Source: Streptoverticillium olivoreticuli subsp. olivoreticuli (GTDB lineage Bacteria > Actinomycetota > Actinomycetes > Streptomycetales > Streptomycetaceae). Taken from it: a DNA stretch of 64,000 nucleotides. Below are positions 7,645 through 16,725 of the stretch, piece by piece. Each line of letters opens with the position of its first letter. Positions within the stretch are counted from its first letter, which is position 1. The notes under the pieces were generated by a model. It saw only the letters and a program-made list of their open reading frames with translations. It was not told where the DNA came from and made no database searches. The stretch is from the NCBI RefSeq assembly GCF_003391135.1, contig NZ_CP031455.1:434001-498000 (forward strand), read 5' to 3'. The translations under genes and the position numbers were made by a program.

Positions 7645-9540
7645 ATGGAGGGTGTACAAGGGGAAAAACCGGCCCGGACGCGGGGCAGGCCGCCGATGCC
7701 GGAACCGGGACTGATCAGCTACAAGGGCACGGGCGCGCGGAACGCGCTGGAGGAGGGCGGGTTCCTGCGGCTGCGCGCGAGGATCCCGCGCCTGTTCGGG
7801 CAGGTCGCGCGCAGGGCATGGAAGCTGGACCGCACGGCGGCGATCGTGCTGCTGCTGGCCGAGGTCGCTGCCGGGGCGAGCGCTGCGGTGGCGCTGGCGG
7901 TGACGGCGAAGGCGATGGTGCCGCTCGTCGGCATGGGCAGCGTCGGCGAGCGCGTCCACCAGGCACTGCCGTGGTTCGTCGTCGGCGGGATCGCGGCGGC
8001 CCTCTCGCGGGGCGCGCACGCGTTCGGGCAGTGGGCAGAGCAACGGCTGCGGCCGAAGCTGTACCTGTCGGCCGACAACGCGCTGGTGAACGCCGTGCTC
8101 ACGGTCAAGCTCGCCACGTTCCACAACCCGCAGTTCAAGCAGGACCACGACCGCGCCCAGGCCGGGGCTGTGCGCTACGACCGGATGGTCACCGATACGC
8201 AGACCTTCCTCGGGTCGCTCGTGCGGCTGGTGGCAGCCGGCGGGGTGCTGGCCGGACTGCACCCGCTGATGCTCGGCGTCCTGGTGCTCGCGGTCCTGCC
8301 GTCGGGCGTGGGCACAGTGCTCCGGGCGAAGATCGAATACCGGACCCACGTGGTCAACGCGGCCGGGCGCACCGTGATGTCGATGATGCGCGGCTACGCC
8401 ACCAACATCCACTTCGGCGACGAGATCCGCGGCAACACGATGATCGCCTACCTGCGGTTCTGGTATGAGCGGATGGGGCAGGTCGTCACCGCGCGGATCC
8501 TCGCCGACGTTCCCCGGCAGCTGCGGGTCAGCCTCCTGTCCTACGCCGCGAGCGGGCTGTGCCTCGTCGGCGCGTACGGGGTGCTGCTGTGGCTGACCGT
8601 CTCGGGCCGCGTCTCCCTGGCGGTCTCCGCGACCGTCATCGTCGCGGTGCGCGCCGCGCTGGGGAACATGCGGGATCTGCTCCAGACCACCGTCGGCATG
8701 TTCCAGAACAGCCTCTACCTCGGCGACTGGGCGCTGTTCATCGCCGACGCCAAGCGGCTGGCCCCGCGCGATGGCGGTGCTCCGGTGCCGCCGGTGGTGG
8801 AGACGGTGCGGGTGGAGAAGGTGACGTTCTCCTACCCGAACAAGACCTCCCCGGCCGTGGACGATCTGTCGCTGACGCTGCGGCGCGGGGAGGTCGTGGC
8901 GCTGGTCGGCGAGAACGGCTCGGGCAAGTCCACGCTCGTGCGGCTGTTGCTCGGTTTGACGGAGGCGGACAAGGGACGCGTCACCTGGGACGGCACCGAC
9001 CTCGCCGCCGCCGATGTGACCGAAGTGGCGGAGCGGACCGCGGTGGTGCCGCAGAGCTTCGCCTGCTGGCCGCTGTCCGTGCGTGAGAACGTCACCCTGG
9101 GCCAGCCCCGCACCTTCGACGACGAAGCCGTCTGGGAAACCCTCGAGCAGGTCGGCATGGTCGACGTCGTCCAAGAACTTCCCCAGCAGCTCGACACGCT
9201 CCTCGCCCGCGAGCTGTTCGGCGGCGTCACCCTTTCCGGCGGGCAGTGGCAGCGGCTCGCCTGCGCGCGAGCGCTGTACCGGCAGCCAGCCGTCTTGGTC
9301 CTCGACGAACCCACCTCGGAGATGGACGCCCGAGGGGAACACGCGATTTTCACCGAGCTCAAGAAGATCGCGGCTGACCGCATCACCGTCGTGGTGACCC
9401 ACTGGCTCGACAACACGCGGATCGCGGACCGGATCGTCGTGATGGAGCGCGGCCGGGTCACCGAACAGGGCACCTTCGACCAGCTCGTCACCGGGGGTGG
9501 CTTGTTCCAGGAACTCTACGAACTCAGCAAAGACCGATAG
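7645..9540 (+). CDS. ABC exporter, fused membrane and ATPase domains, with unusual N-terminal motif
   Basis: This 631-aa half-transporter has a hydrophobic membrane domain at about residues 60-360 and an ATPase domain at the C-terminus. Walker A GENGSGKST is at 422-430, the signature LSGGQ at 530-534 and Walker B VLVLDEPTS near 550. It resembles the peptide/lipid exporter (type IV) group and would act as a homodimer or heterodimer. The ATG start follows GGAGAGGAGA. Before the membrane domain, residues 19-37 carry PEPGLISYKGTGARNALEE, which recurs almost unchanged in the SIR2-like protein at 16868. The following Nudix gene starts 10 bp after the stop, so the exporter heads an operon. Confidence 0.9.
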   Translation: MEGVQGEKPARTRGRPPMPEPGLISYKGTGARNALEEGGFLRLRARIPRLFGQVARRAWKLDRTAAIVLLLAEVAAGASAAVALAVTAKAMVPLVGMGSVGERVHQALPWFVVGGIAAALSRGAHAFGQWAEQRLRPKLYLSADNALVNAVLTVKLATFHNPQFKQDHDRAQAGAVRYDRMVTDTQTFLGSLVRLVAAGGVLAGLHPLMLGVLVLAVLPSGVGTVLRAKIEYRTHVVNAAGRTVMSMMRGYATNIHFGDEIRGNTMIAYLRFWYERMGQVVTARILADVPRQLRVSLLSYAASGLCLVGAYGVLLWLTVSGRVSLAVSATVIVAVRAALGNMRDLLQTTVGMFQNSLYLGDWALFIADAKRLAPRDGGAPVPPVVETVRVEKVTFSYPNKTSPAVDDLSLTLRRGEVVALVGENGSGKSTLVRLLLGLTEADKGRVTWDGTDLAAADVTEVAERTAVVPQSFACWPLSVRENVTLGQPRTFDDEAVWETLEQVGMVDVVQELPQQLDTLLARELFGGVTLSGGQWQRLACARALYRQPAVLVLDEPTSEMDARGEHAIFTELKKIAADRITVVVTHWLDNTRIADRIVVMERGRVTEQGTFDQLVTGGGLFQELYELSKDR

Positions 9541-9550
9541 GAGGGGAACC

Positions 9551-10027
9551 TTGAACGACCGCTATATCAGGATCTCGACGACTGGCCTCGTCGTCCGCGA
9601 CGACCATGTCTTGCTCGGCCGGGGCGACTGGCCGCAACCCGGAACCTACTGGCTGCCCGGGGGCGGCCAACAGCCCGGTGAGACGCTGGCCGCCTGCATC
9701 GAACGCGAGGTCCGCGAGGAAACCGGCGTTCACGTCACCGCCGGGCCCCTGATCCAGTTGCGCGAGCACATCCCGTGGAACCACCCGGGCAGCCCGAGCA
9801 CACCGCACGTTCACCGCGTCGTGGCCCTGTTCTGGTGCCACGTCGTCGAGGAGCCGGCCACGCTCGGCGCCACCGTGCCGGACGACGTGCAGACCGGCGC
9901 CGAGTGGGTCCCACTGGACAAACTCACCGGTCTGCGGTTCATGCCGCCCTCGGTACAGGCCAGCCTCCCCGGACTCATCGCCCAGGCCGGCGGCCTGAAC
10001 AGCTTCTACGCGGGAGACGTCGCATGA
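9551..10027 (+). CDS. Nudix hydrolase
   Basis: A TTG start preceded by GAGGGG gives a 158-aa protein. A complete Nudix box is seen: G38, E44, then REVREETGV at residues 52-60, matching GX5EX7REUXEEXGU. Nudix enzymes cleave nucleoside diphosphates linked to another moiety. It overlaps the next gene by ATGA. It is the first of three Nudix genes within 4 kb, suggesting specialised (di)nucleotide or activated-metabolite turnover. Confidence 0.88.
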   Translation: MNDRYIRISTTGLVVRDDHVLLGRGDWPQPGTYWLPGGGQQPGETLAACIEREVREETGVHVTAGPLIQLREHIPWNHPGSPSTPHVHRVVALFWCHVVEEPATLGATVPDDVQTGAEWVPLDKLTGLRFMPPSVQASLPGLIAQAGGLNSFYAGDVA

Positions 10028-10671
10028 GTGAGATCGTCCTGATGTCCGACCCGAGGGTCCCGGCGATACCTGTGCGCGAGTGCGGCGAGCGACTGGTCGA
10101 CGCGCGCGGCAGCGGACTGCTGGTCAACGAAAGCCGGCAGGACGCGGCCGGGCACTTCGCGCACGTGCGCAAGAACGTCCTCGAGCGGCTGCTGTCCGCG
10201 CAGGCCGCGCTTCCTGACGGGCTGCGGCTGCTGCTGGTCGAGGGTTACCGGCCGCCCCAGCTCCAGGAGCAGTACTTCGCCGAGTACGCCGAGCAGCTGC
10301 GGGCGGAGAACCCGCAGTGGACGGCCGAGCAGGTCCACTCGGCGGCCAGCCGCTACGTCTCGCCGCCCGAGGTCGCCCCGCACCCTGCCGGGGCAGCCGT
10401 CGACATCACCCTCGCTGACTCCAGCAGGGCGGAGCTGGATCTGGGGACGCGAACGAATTCCACGCCGAAGGAGAGCGAGGGCGCCTGCTACACGGACGCC
10501 GCGAACATCAGCTCCCTGCACCGAGCGTGCCGCCAGGTTCTCGCGGCCGCCATGTCCGGCGCAGGGTTCGTGACCTATCCGACGGAGTGGTGGCACTGGT
10601 CGCACCGTGACCGCTACTGGGCGCTCGTCACGGGCGCGCCGGCCGCGGCCTACGGGCCGGTCACCCGATGA
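10024..10671 (+). CDS. D-alanyl-D-alanine dipeptidase (VanX/DdpX-like)
   Basis: The 215-aa protein shows the zinc dipeptidase pattern of the VanX family: EGYRP (R76), the metal motif HPAGAAVD (H120, D127) and EWWHW (E188, H191). Such enzymes hydrolyse D-Ala-D-Ala, or related dipeptides. No vanA/vanH partner lies nearby, so a vancomycin-resistance role is not supported. Within this operon of small hydrolases, trimming of a peptide-like product is possible (inference). The start overlaps the Nudix stop. Confidence 0.85.
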   Translation: MSEIVLMSDPRVPAIPVRECGERLVDARGSGLLVNESRQDAAGHFAHVRKNVLERLLSAQAALPDGLRLLLVEGYRPPQLQEQYFAEYAEQLRAENPQWTAEQVHSAASRYVSPPEVAPHPAGAAVDITLADSSRAELDLGTRTNSTPKESEGACYTDAANISSLHRACRQVLAAAMSGAGFVTYPTEWWHWSHRDRYWALVTGAPAAAYGPVTR

Positions 10672-10733
10672 AGGCGAGCCGGAACCCGAAGCACCTGCAC
10701 GTCATCCACGAGCCACGAGCGTAGGGGGAAGCC

Positions 10734-11357
10734 ATGACCGTGATCGTCGGCCTGATCCACGAAGACCAGGTGCACATCGGCGGGGATTCCGCCGGTGTCG
10801 CCGGATGCAAGATGACCATCCGGAAGGACCCCAAGACTTTCCTCAACGGCCCCTACACCATGGGGTTTTGTGGAAGCTTCCGCATGGGCCAGCTGCTGCA
10901 CCACGCCTTCAAGGCGCCCACTCCCAAAGGCGACCTCGACCGCTTCATGACCACGAAGTTCGTCAATAAGCTGCGCGCGTGCCTGAAGACGGCTGGCTGG
11001 GCGCGTAAGGAGTCCGAGCAGGAGCAGGGCGGGACGTTCCTCGTCGGCATCTACGGCCGCCTGTTCATCGTCTACAGCGACTATCAGGTGGCCGAGCCCG
11101 CCGACGGATACGCGGCCGTGGGCTGTGGCAACGAATTCGCCCTCGGCGCCCTCCACGCCACAGAAACCGCAAACCTGGGACCACGCGAACGCCTGACTGT
11201 CGCCCTGACCGCCGCCAGCCACCACGGCACGGACGTCAGCCCGCCCTTCACCTACGCCACCGCGCCCTCGCACAGCAAACTGCTCCAAATCGAAGCGGCC
11301 CAGTACGCGACTGCGAAGGTGCCCGCCCCGAGGGAAGAGGAGCCCGCCGATGCGTGA
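10734..11357 (+). CDS. proteasome/HslV-like Ntn-hydrolase family protein
   Basis: The 207-aa protein begins MTVIVGLIHEDQVHIGGDS. If the Met is removed, Thr becomes residue 1, as in HslV and proteasome beta subunits, and the GGDS strand supplies the matching Asp. The rest fits the alternating sandwich of an Ntn hydrolase at its usual length. It is not the cellular proteasome, since no prcA/prcB partner or ATPase is near. A GGGGGAAG precedes the ATG. Its end overlaps the HAD gene by eight bases. Peptidase or amidase function is inferred from the fold. Confidence 0.7.
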   Translation: MTVIVGLIHEDQVHIGGDSAGVAGCKMTIRKDPKTFLNGPYTMGFCGSFRMGQLLHHAFKAPTPKGDLDRFMTTKFVNKLRACLKTAGWARKESEQEQGGTFLVGIYGRLFIVYSDYQVAEPADGYAAVGCGNEFALGALHATETANLGPRERLTVALTAASHHGTDVSPPFTYATAPSHSKLLQIEAAQYATAKVPAPREEEPADA

Positions 11358-12003
11358 CCGGGTGGCCCTGTTCGATCTCGACGACACCCTGATCCCGCGC
11401 CGGGAGCTGTTCGCGAAATGGGCAGCGGAGTTCTCCACCGAGCACGATGTGCCGCTGGAATGGCTCCTGAACGCGGACGCCGAGCATGCGTCGCGCCGGG
11501 TGGAATTCTTCGAGCTGGTGAAGACCACCTTCGGTGTGCAGCTGGCGGTGGCGGATCTGCACTCCCAGTACCGGCGGCGGATGCCTGAGCTGGTCGAGCC
11601 GGACCCGCAGGTGTGCGCGATGCTCGCCCACCTGCGGGAGGCGGGCTGGCGACTGGGGGTGGTCACCAACGGCTTGGTGGACAACCAGACGAACAAGCTC
11701 TACCAAGCCGGGCTGTACGACTTGGTGGACACCGTCGTCATCTCCGACGCCGTGGAGGTGTGGAAGCCGGATGCGCGGATCTTCCGTCACGCCCTTGCCC
11801 GGCTCGGCGCCCAGCCCGGACCGCATGTGGTGATGGTCGGCGACAGTCTCGAGAACGACGTGGCGGGCGCGCACACCACAGGGCTGGCTACCGTGTGGGT
11901 CTCCGACGGCCAGCCACTCCCACCTACGGGCCCGCGCCCGCAGCACACCATCCGCACAGTCACCGAGGCCGCCAAACTGCTGCCCGAGGTGGTGGCGCGG
12001 TGA
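11350..12003 (+). CDS. HAD-superfamily phosphatase
   Basis: The 217-aa hydrolase has all HAD motifs: FDLDDTL at residues 8-14 (nucleophile D9, acid D11), VVTNG (motif II), WKPD (motif III Lys) and MVGDSLENDV (motif IV). The cap is a C1 helical cap, so small phosphometabolites are likely substrates. It is translationally coupled on both sides: eight bases of overlap with the Ntn hydrolase and a GTGA overlap with the HIT gene. Confidence 0.88.
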   Translation: MRDRVALFDLDDTLIPRRELFAKWAAEFSTEHDVPLEWLLNADAEHASRRVEFFELVKTTFGVQLAVADLHSQYRRRMPELVEPDPQVCAMLAHLREAGWRLGVVTNGLVDNQTNKLYQAGLYDLVDTVVISDAVEVWKPDARIFRHALARLGAQPGPHVVMVGDSLENDVAGAHTTGLATVWVSDGQPLPPTGPRPQHTIRTVTEAAKLLPEVVAR

Positions 12004-12320
12004 GCGACTTCTACTGTGACGAGGCACTGTCCGGACGTACGACCGTCACTGTGGTCGCGGAGACGGACACGGTGCTCGCCTTCGAGCACACGCGGCCGTC
12101 ATACCCGGTGCACATCGTGGTCGTTCCGAAACAGCACACGCCGTCCCTCGTCAATCTTGGCGACGGAGGTCCGGCGCTGCTTGCCGAAGTGATGACTGTG
12201 GTCCGGCAAGTGGCCGCTGCGGTGGCCGCGGAGCATGGTGCTGCCCAGGTGACCACGAACCTCGGCGAGTACCAGGAATCGAAGCACCTGCACTTCCACG
12301 TCGTCTACCGGGGCGCCTGA
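12000..12320 (+). CDS. HIT-family nucleotide hydrolase/transferase
   Basis: The 106-aa protein begins at GTG 12000, overlapping the HAD stop. The histidine triad HLHFH is at residues 96-100. HIT proteins hydrolyse AMP-linked substrates or transfer nucleotidyl groups. It adds to the set of nucleotide-processing enzymes in this operon. Length and motif position fit Hint-type members. Confidence 0.88.
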   Translation: MSDFYCDEALSGRTTVTVVAETDTVLAFEHTRPSYPVHIVVVPKQHTPSLVNLGDGGPALLAEVMTVVRQVAAAVAAEHGAAQVTTNLGEYQESKHLHFHVVYRGA

Positions 12321-12347
12321 CAAGCGTCTCATCGGGGAGGGATCACG

Positions 12348-12854
12348 TTGGCGAATCCATGGATTCCGCCGGAGCAGTACGTGAAGAAGCTGCCGATGCA
12401 CGCGAGCTTCGGCTGCATGTTCTTCACCGACACCGCTGGGCGGGTGTTGCAGCTGCGATCGAGCATTCCCGAGCACGGGCAATTGTGGCAGTGGCCGGGC
12501 GGCAACACCGACGAGGTGAACGAGGCACCGTTCGAGACCGCGGTCAGGGAGTGCAGGAAGGAGACCGGCATCACCTTCACCGGTCGCCCGAAGGTCCTCG
12601 CGGTGTTCTGGCAGCCGGTAGGCAAGTGGCCCGTGGCCAAGCTCGGCTTCGCGTTCGACGGAGGCCAGCTCACAGCCGGCGACATCGACCGCATCACGCT
12701 GGACCCCGACGAGCACGCCGAGTTCGCGGTGAAATCGCTGGACGAGTGGGCCAAGATCTTGGACACCCGGGGCTGGGAACGGCTCGCGGCCGTCCACCAC
12801 GCACAGCGAACCGGCACGGCGGCGCACGTGGAATTGAGGCCCGATGCCGTCTGA
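12348..12854 (+). CDS. Nudix-like protein with atypical Nudix box
   Basis: A TTG start with GGAGGG upstream gives 168 aa. The Nudix region (residues 51-75) reads [11 protein letters not shown]...RECRKETGI. It has one extra residue before the first Glu, and the first Glu of the EE pair is Lys (RECRKE). Metal binding may therefore be altered. It is the second Nudix-fold protein of the operon and overlaps the third by 11 bases. It may be a divergent hydrolase or a binding protein. Confidence 0.75.
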   Translation: MANPWIPPEQYVKKLPMHASFGCMFFTDTAGRVLQLRSSIPEHGQLWQWPGGNTDEVNEAPFETAVRECRKETGITFTGRPKVLAVFWQPVGKWPVAKLGFAFDGGQLTAGDIDRITLDPDEHAEFAVKSLDEWAKILDTRGWERLAAVHHAQRTGTAAHVELRPDAV

Positions 12855-13317
12855 TGACCACTTCCTGGTGGGCGCCGGCGTGTTCATCCAACGAGGCGAC
12901 GGGCACGTCCTGCTCGTCCACCACGCCAAGACCGGCCACTGGGTGATCCCCGGTGGCAAGGCGGAGCCCGGCGAGACGCCCCGGCAGTGCGCGGTGCGCG
13001 AGGCCCGCGAGGAGACCGGGCTCGACGGCCAGCCCGGTCGGCTGCTGGCCGTCCAGCACCTCACCGCGGACCGCCACTGGGGCAACAAGTACATCGCCGA
13101 CCCGTACGAGCTGTTCGTCTTCGCCCTCCACACGGACCCCGACCAGCACGCCAGCATCCAGGTGCCGGACGGGGAACTGCTGGGCTGGGACTGGTTCACA
13201 CCTGACGACGGCGTGAAGCTCATGGACCCGACAAACGCGGCACTCTTCACGGCCACGGTCAAGGCTGCGGCCAGCGGAACCTGCGCTTACCTCGAGGACC
13301 TCCAGGCGCTGGAGTGA
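12844..13317 (+). CDS. Nudix hydrolase
   Basis: The 157-aa protein has a canonical Nudix box: GGKAEPGE at residues 37-44 and REAREETGL at 52-60. It overlaps the preceding Nudix gene, so the two are co-translated. The pair of an atypical and a canonical Nudix protein may work as a heteromer (inference). A strong hairpin follows 30 bp after its stop. Confidence 0.88.
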   Translation: MPSDDHFLVGAGVFIQRGDGHVLLVHHAKTGHWVIPGGKAEPGETPRQCAVREAREETGLDGQPGRLLAVQHLTADRHWGNKYIADPYELFVFALHTDPDQHASIQVPDGELLGWDWFTPDDGVKLMDPTNAALFTATVKAAASGTCAYLEDLQALE

Positions 13318-13346
13318 TCAACGAGCGAGTGCGCCTGTTCTACACG

Positions 13347-13378
13347 GTGCGCGCCACCGCGCACGCGGTGGCGCGCAC
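13347..13378. terminator. 14-bp perfect hairpin between operon and methyltransferase gene
   Basis: Positions 13347-13360 pair perfectly with 13365-13378 around a GCAC loop. It lies between the third Nudix gene and the methyltransferase gene and would act as a terminator or attenuator. No U-tract follows, as is common in Streptomyces. Confidence 0.65.
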
Positions 13379-13420
13379 GCTCCGCACAGCTCACTTGCAG
13401 ATCAGGAAAGAAACCGCTCC

Positions 13421-14533
13421 GTGCCCAAAGCGATCGCTGACTCCGAGCGCGCTGCGCAGCTGCGCAGCAAGGTCGTCGACGAACTCATCGAACGCGGCGA
13501 GATCATCTCCAAGGCAGTCGAAGCCGCGATGCGGAAGGTCGAACGGCACAAGTTCGCCGCCGAGGCCAGCCTGGAGGACGCGTACAACACCTACAACGCC
13601 GTGATCACTAAGCGGAACGAGCACGGGAATGCGGTCAGCTCGGTCAGCGCCCCGCAGATCCAGGCGTTCGTGCTGGAACAGGCCGGAATTTGCCCAGGGA
13701 TGCGGGTACTGGAGATCGGCTCCGGGGGCCTCAACGCCGCCTACCTGGCCGAGCTGGTCGGTGACGCCGACGACGTCACAACGGTCGACATCGACCCCGA
13801 AGTTACCGATCGGGCTGCCTATCTGCTGGCGGAAGCTGGCTACCCGGACGTGAGGGTGGTCCTCGCCGACGCCGCGGAAGGCGTTCCGGCTCACGCCCCG
13901 TACGACGTGATCATGGTGACCGTCGGGGTGTGGGACATCCCGCCCGCGTGGGTCGAGCACCTGACGGAGGACGGGCGCCTCGTCGTACCGCTGCGGATTC
14001 GCGGGCTCCAGCGGTCGGTAGCCTTCCAACGCGAGGCTGATCGACTGGTCAGCACATCGGTACGGATCTGCGGTTTCGTGCCGATGCAGGGCTCCGGAGC
14101 GCGTGACTCCCAGTTCTTGCTGGTCACCGGCACCGATGAAATCGCTCTGCAGTTCGATGATGGTCACCGTGCTGCCGGGCTTCTGCACCATGTCCGTGGA
14201 CAAGGACCTCGACACCGGCATCGTCGCCCCGTGGAACAAGCGCTTTTCCATGGCCGCCGTGGACGGACCCAGCTTCGCCTACCTCACCGTGCGGCTCACC
14301 GAGGACGAGCAGTCCTTCGAATACGGCGTGCACGCCCTCGGCCCGGACGGCCCCGAAGTCGCCGACAAGACCGCCGGGCACCTGCGCACATGGGACCGGG
14401 AGCACCGTGGCGGGCCTGGCCCGCGCATCACCGTCTACCCGGCTGGCACCCCCGATGACCGGATTCGCGAACTTCCCGGCGCACGCGTGATCGACAAGGA
14501 TCGCTGTCGGGTCACGCTCTCCTGGCCCTTGAC
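13421..14533 (+). pseudogene. PCMT-like methyltransferase of the FxLD type, frameshifted
   Basis: From GTG 13421 the first 245 codons encode a protein-L-isoaspartate methyltransferase-like SAM domain with motif I VLEIGSGG at about 96-103, as in the 'methyltransferase, FxLD system' family tied to FxLD lanthipeptides. Near 14155-14165 the frame changes. The family's C-terminal domain continues in another frame (VDKDLDTGIVAP ... RVTLSWP), after which a second one-base shift hides the expected TGA at 14531. The uninterrupted frame instead runs to 14458 through unrelated sequence. No FxLD precursor or LanB-like gene is adjacent. Sequencing error is the alternative to true decay. Confidence 0.75.
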
Positions 14534-14652
14534 AGCGGCTAGCGCCGGGGATGATCTGGACCGCCTCGCCAATCCTGCTGATGAGGGCCGTGGGGGCCTC
14601 GGGGCACAGGCGGTTCGGCCCTGCGGCCGGGGAACAGACATCGGAAGTTCAC

Positions 14653-14713
14653 GAGGCTCCTGCTGTTGTGGCGTTGGGGAGTGAGATCACCTCCGTAACG
14701 ACCCAGGAGCCTC
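14653..14713. repeat. 10-bp inverted repeat pair, possible IS end or terminator remnant
   Basis: GAGGCTCCTG at 14653-14662 is matched by its reverse complement CAGGAGCCTC at 14704-14713 in the gap between the broken methyltransferase and the His-rich protein gene. It may be a relic of a small mobile element. No transposase is visible. Confidence 0.35.
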
Positions 14714-14773
14714 GCCTCGTTACGCGCCCTTTCGTGCCGTCGTCATCATCCTACGGCACAGGATGAGAATCCG

Positions 14774-15037
14774 TCATTGGGCCAGGACGAAGAAGAAAGC
14801 GACGTACATGAAAACGATGAACAGCGCCAGCTTGAAAAGTCCGGCGAAGAATCCGCTGCCACCGCTGTAGTGATGGGGAGTGCCGTGCGATCGGCTGGAC
14901 TGGTGGACGGCGTGGTTGACGTGGTTCATGTGGGTTCGATGGGCGGCGTCAGCCATGTGCTGCTGCGTGTGGCGCCGCTGCGTATCGGCGGCCTGGTGGT
15001 TCATCTGGTTCTGCCAGATGAACTGGTTCGGATCCAT
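14774..15037 (-). CDS. small His/Gln-rich membrane-anchored protein
   Basis: The ATG at 15037 has an AGGAGG seven bases upstream and gives 87 aa; the longer open frame upstream is not needed. The N-terminal 55 residues are rich in His, Gln, Asn and Met (many HxxHxxH-like spacings), followed by a glycine turn and one hydrophobic segment (about residues 59-86) ending in LAQ. This suggests a tail-anchored or single-pass protein with a metal-binding cytoplasmic or surface tail. The family is not recognised. Confidence 0.65.
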   Translation of the reverse strand: MDPNQFIWQNQMNHQAADTQRRHTQQHMADAAHRTHMNHVNHAVHQSSRSHGTPHHYSGGSGFFAGLFKLALFIVFMYVAFFFVLAQ

Positions 15038-15230
15038 GAAGGGCCTCCTGCGTTCGGTCAATCCTGGAATGCGGCCAACGGTCCCGCGCAGGTAAGGAAT
15101 CCGTCCACCTTCTTGGGTCACTCAGTGACACGCAAGTCTAGAAAACACGATCTCCGCCGGTCACTCTGTTCGTACAGGCCCTGGCCATACGTTTCGGGGC
15201 TTCATCGTAGGAGGAGCCACAGGGGGCGTA

Positions 15231-15983
15231 ATGGACGACCACACTGTTATAGGCCGGGCCATGGAGATCCTCGGCGCCGTTGCATCCGCGCCGGTGCCGA
15301 TGTCACTGTCCAAGCTGACTGAGGAGACCGGAATCCCGAAACCCACCGTGCGCCGGATCGCCAATCAACTCGTTGCGCACGGGGTCCTCTACCACCACCT
15401 GGGCGGATACCGCATCGGCCTGCGGGTGACGGAACTGGGTGGCATGGCCGCGCGACAGCTCGGCAGCGCGGAGTTGGCGGCGTCCTTCGTCCACGAACTC
15501 CATCGACGCACCGGCCAGATCGCTTGGATCGGCGCTGTCAGCGACGATTGCCTGGTCATGCTCGACACCGCATTCGCTCGGGATCACGTAAGGATCATGG
15601 GTACCTCATGGCCACCGAAGATGAAGTTGGAAACAATCGCGGCGACTGCCGCCGGACAGCTCATGATGGCGCTGCGCGCGAACGAGACCGGAGAAGTTCC
15701 CCGCTGGAGCCTCACCCGGCTGACGCCGTACACCGTCACCAGTCCGCAGAGGCATCTGGACAGGCTGCGGAGCGCGGCCGAGACAGGAGAGGCCGTGGAA
15801 TGGGAAGAGGTCCGCCTCGGCTGGTGGTGCGGCGCAGCATTGGTACCGGGCCCCACGACCACGCATATCGTTGGCCTCACTTCAAATGTGCACGAGCTGT
15901 CAGCGGGCAGGGGCTTGGGCCAGCTACGACGCATCGCCGACGGCCTTAGCCGCGAACTGAGCAAAGGCTCATTTAGCCGGTAA
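15231..15983 (+). CDS. IclR-family transcriptional regulator
   Basis: The 250-aa protein has an N-terminal winged helix (residues about 5-65, with SLSKLTEETGIPKPTVRRIA as the HTH) and a C-terminal effector domain with the typical VMLD and TAAGQLMMA segments. IclR regulators bind small aromatic or organic acids and usually control adjacent catabolic genes. The neighbouring genes here are degraded, so its target may be lost. It is divergent from the His-rich membrane protein. Confidence 0.85.
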   Translation: MDDHTVIGRAMEILGAVASAPVPMSLSKLTEETGIPKPTVRRIANQLVAHGVLYHHLGGYRIGLRVTELGGMAARQLGSAELAASFVHELHRRTGQIAWIGAVSDDCLVMLDTAFARDHVRIMGTSWPPKMKLETIAATAAGQLMMALRANETGEVPRWSLTRLTPYTVTSPQRHLDRLRSAAETGEAVEWEEVRLGWWCGAALVPGPTTTHIVGLTSNVHELSAGRGLGQLRRIADGLSRELSKGSFSR

Positions 15984-16046
15984 GTCAGCCTCGGGGGCGG
16001 TCTGCCTGACACCGGGACACTCCGCATGACGGCTGGCGGGTTGCCG

Positions 16047-16640
16047 TCAATGCGCCCCCGCACTGCACGGGCCCCCTCCGTACTGACCTGCATCCTCGTC
16101 GGGTCCAAGGAGACTGAACGCGTCAACGTAGGTCAGACGGCCTTCCGGAGCGCCGTACGCCTGACGCATGTCGGTGGCGGTCAGGGCGTGAGGGAAGCCG
16201 CCCGCGAGAGCCCAGCCGCGCATGCTCACCGTGCCGTCGTCGGTCGTGGTGTGGCGGGCGGTGACGGCGCCGGGGCGCCGGTGGCCAGGCAGACGGCGAT
16301 GATCTCGATCATCACCGCGTGCTCGATCTCGTCGAAGAGCCCGTGCTCGTCCGAGTCCGTGATGATGTGGGCGGTGGTCACCAGGGGCGTGCCGCCGGGG
16401 CCCTGGGCGACGGCCGACAGCACCACGTGCCCTCGAGGCAGGGATTCGAGGATGGCGGCCACCATAGGCCGGCCCGGGCGGCGAGACGGATGAAGTGCTC
16501 GGTGTCCACTTCGGCTTCGGTGTCGGCGCAGAACGCCTTGATGGTGTCGTGGGCGGCTCGGACGAGGGCGAGGCGGTGCTCGGCGAGGTGGTGTCCGGGG
16601 TCGGTGCACTCGGGCGCAGAGGGGCCTTTCTGGTGACGGG
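16047..16640 (-). pseudogene. degraded hypothetical gene
   Basis: Reading right to left, coding-like sequence begins near 16640 (HLAEHRLALVRAAHDT...), changes frame near 16460 (MVAAILESLPRGHVVLSAVAQ...), and changes frame again near 16240 to end as MRGWALAGGFPHALTATDM...SAGAH at 16047. The pieces join into one plausible protein of about 190 aa with no family I recognise. Two indels indicate a pseudogene or sequencing errors. Confidence 0.5.
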
Positions 16641-16725
16641 GTGGGTGTTGTGCGCGGTGCGCGTTGTGAATTGCTCCTGGGAAGTCTGACGCTCAGCGGG
16701 CCCTGCGGCGGGGGCTGATGGTGCG

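Noticed and set aside
7423..9402. 659-codon minus-strand open frame opposite the ABC exporter
   Set aside because: Low-complexity shadow; the exporter has complete Walker and signature motifs.
10024..10671. vancomycin resistance gene vanX
   Set aside because: The dipeptidase motif is real, but no vanH/vanA/vanRS genes are near, so a resistance call would overreach.
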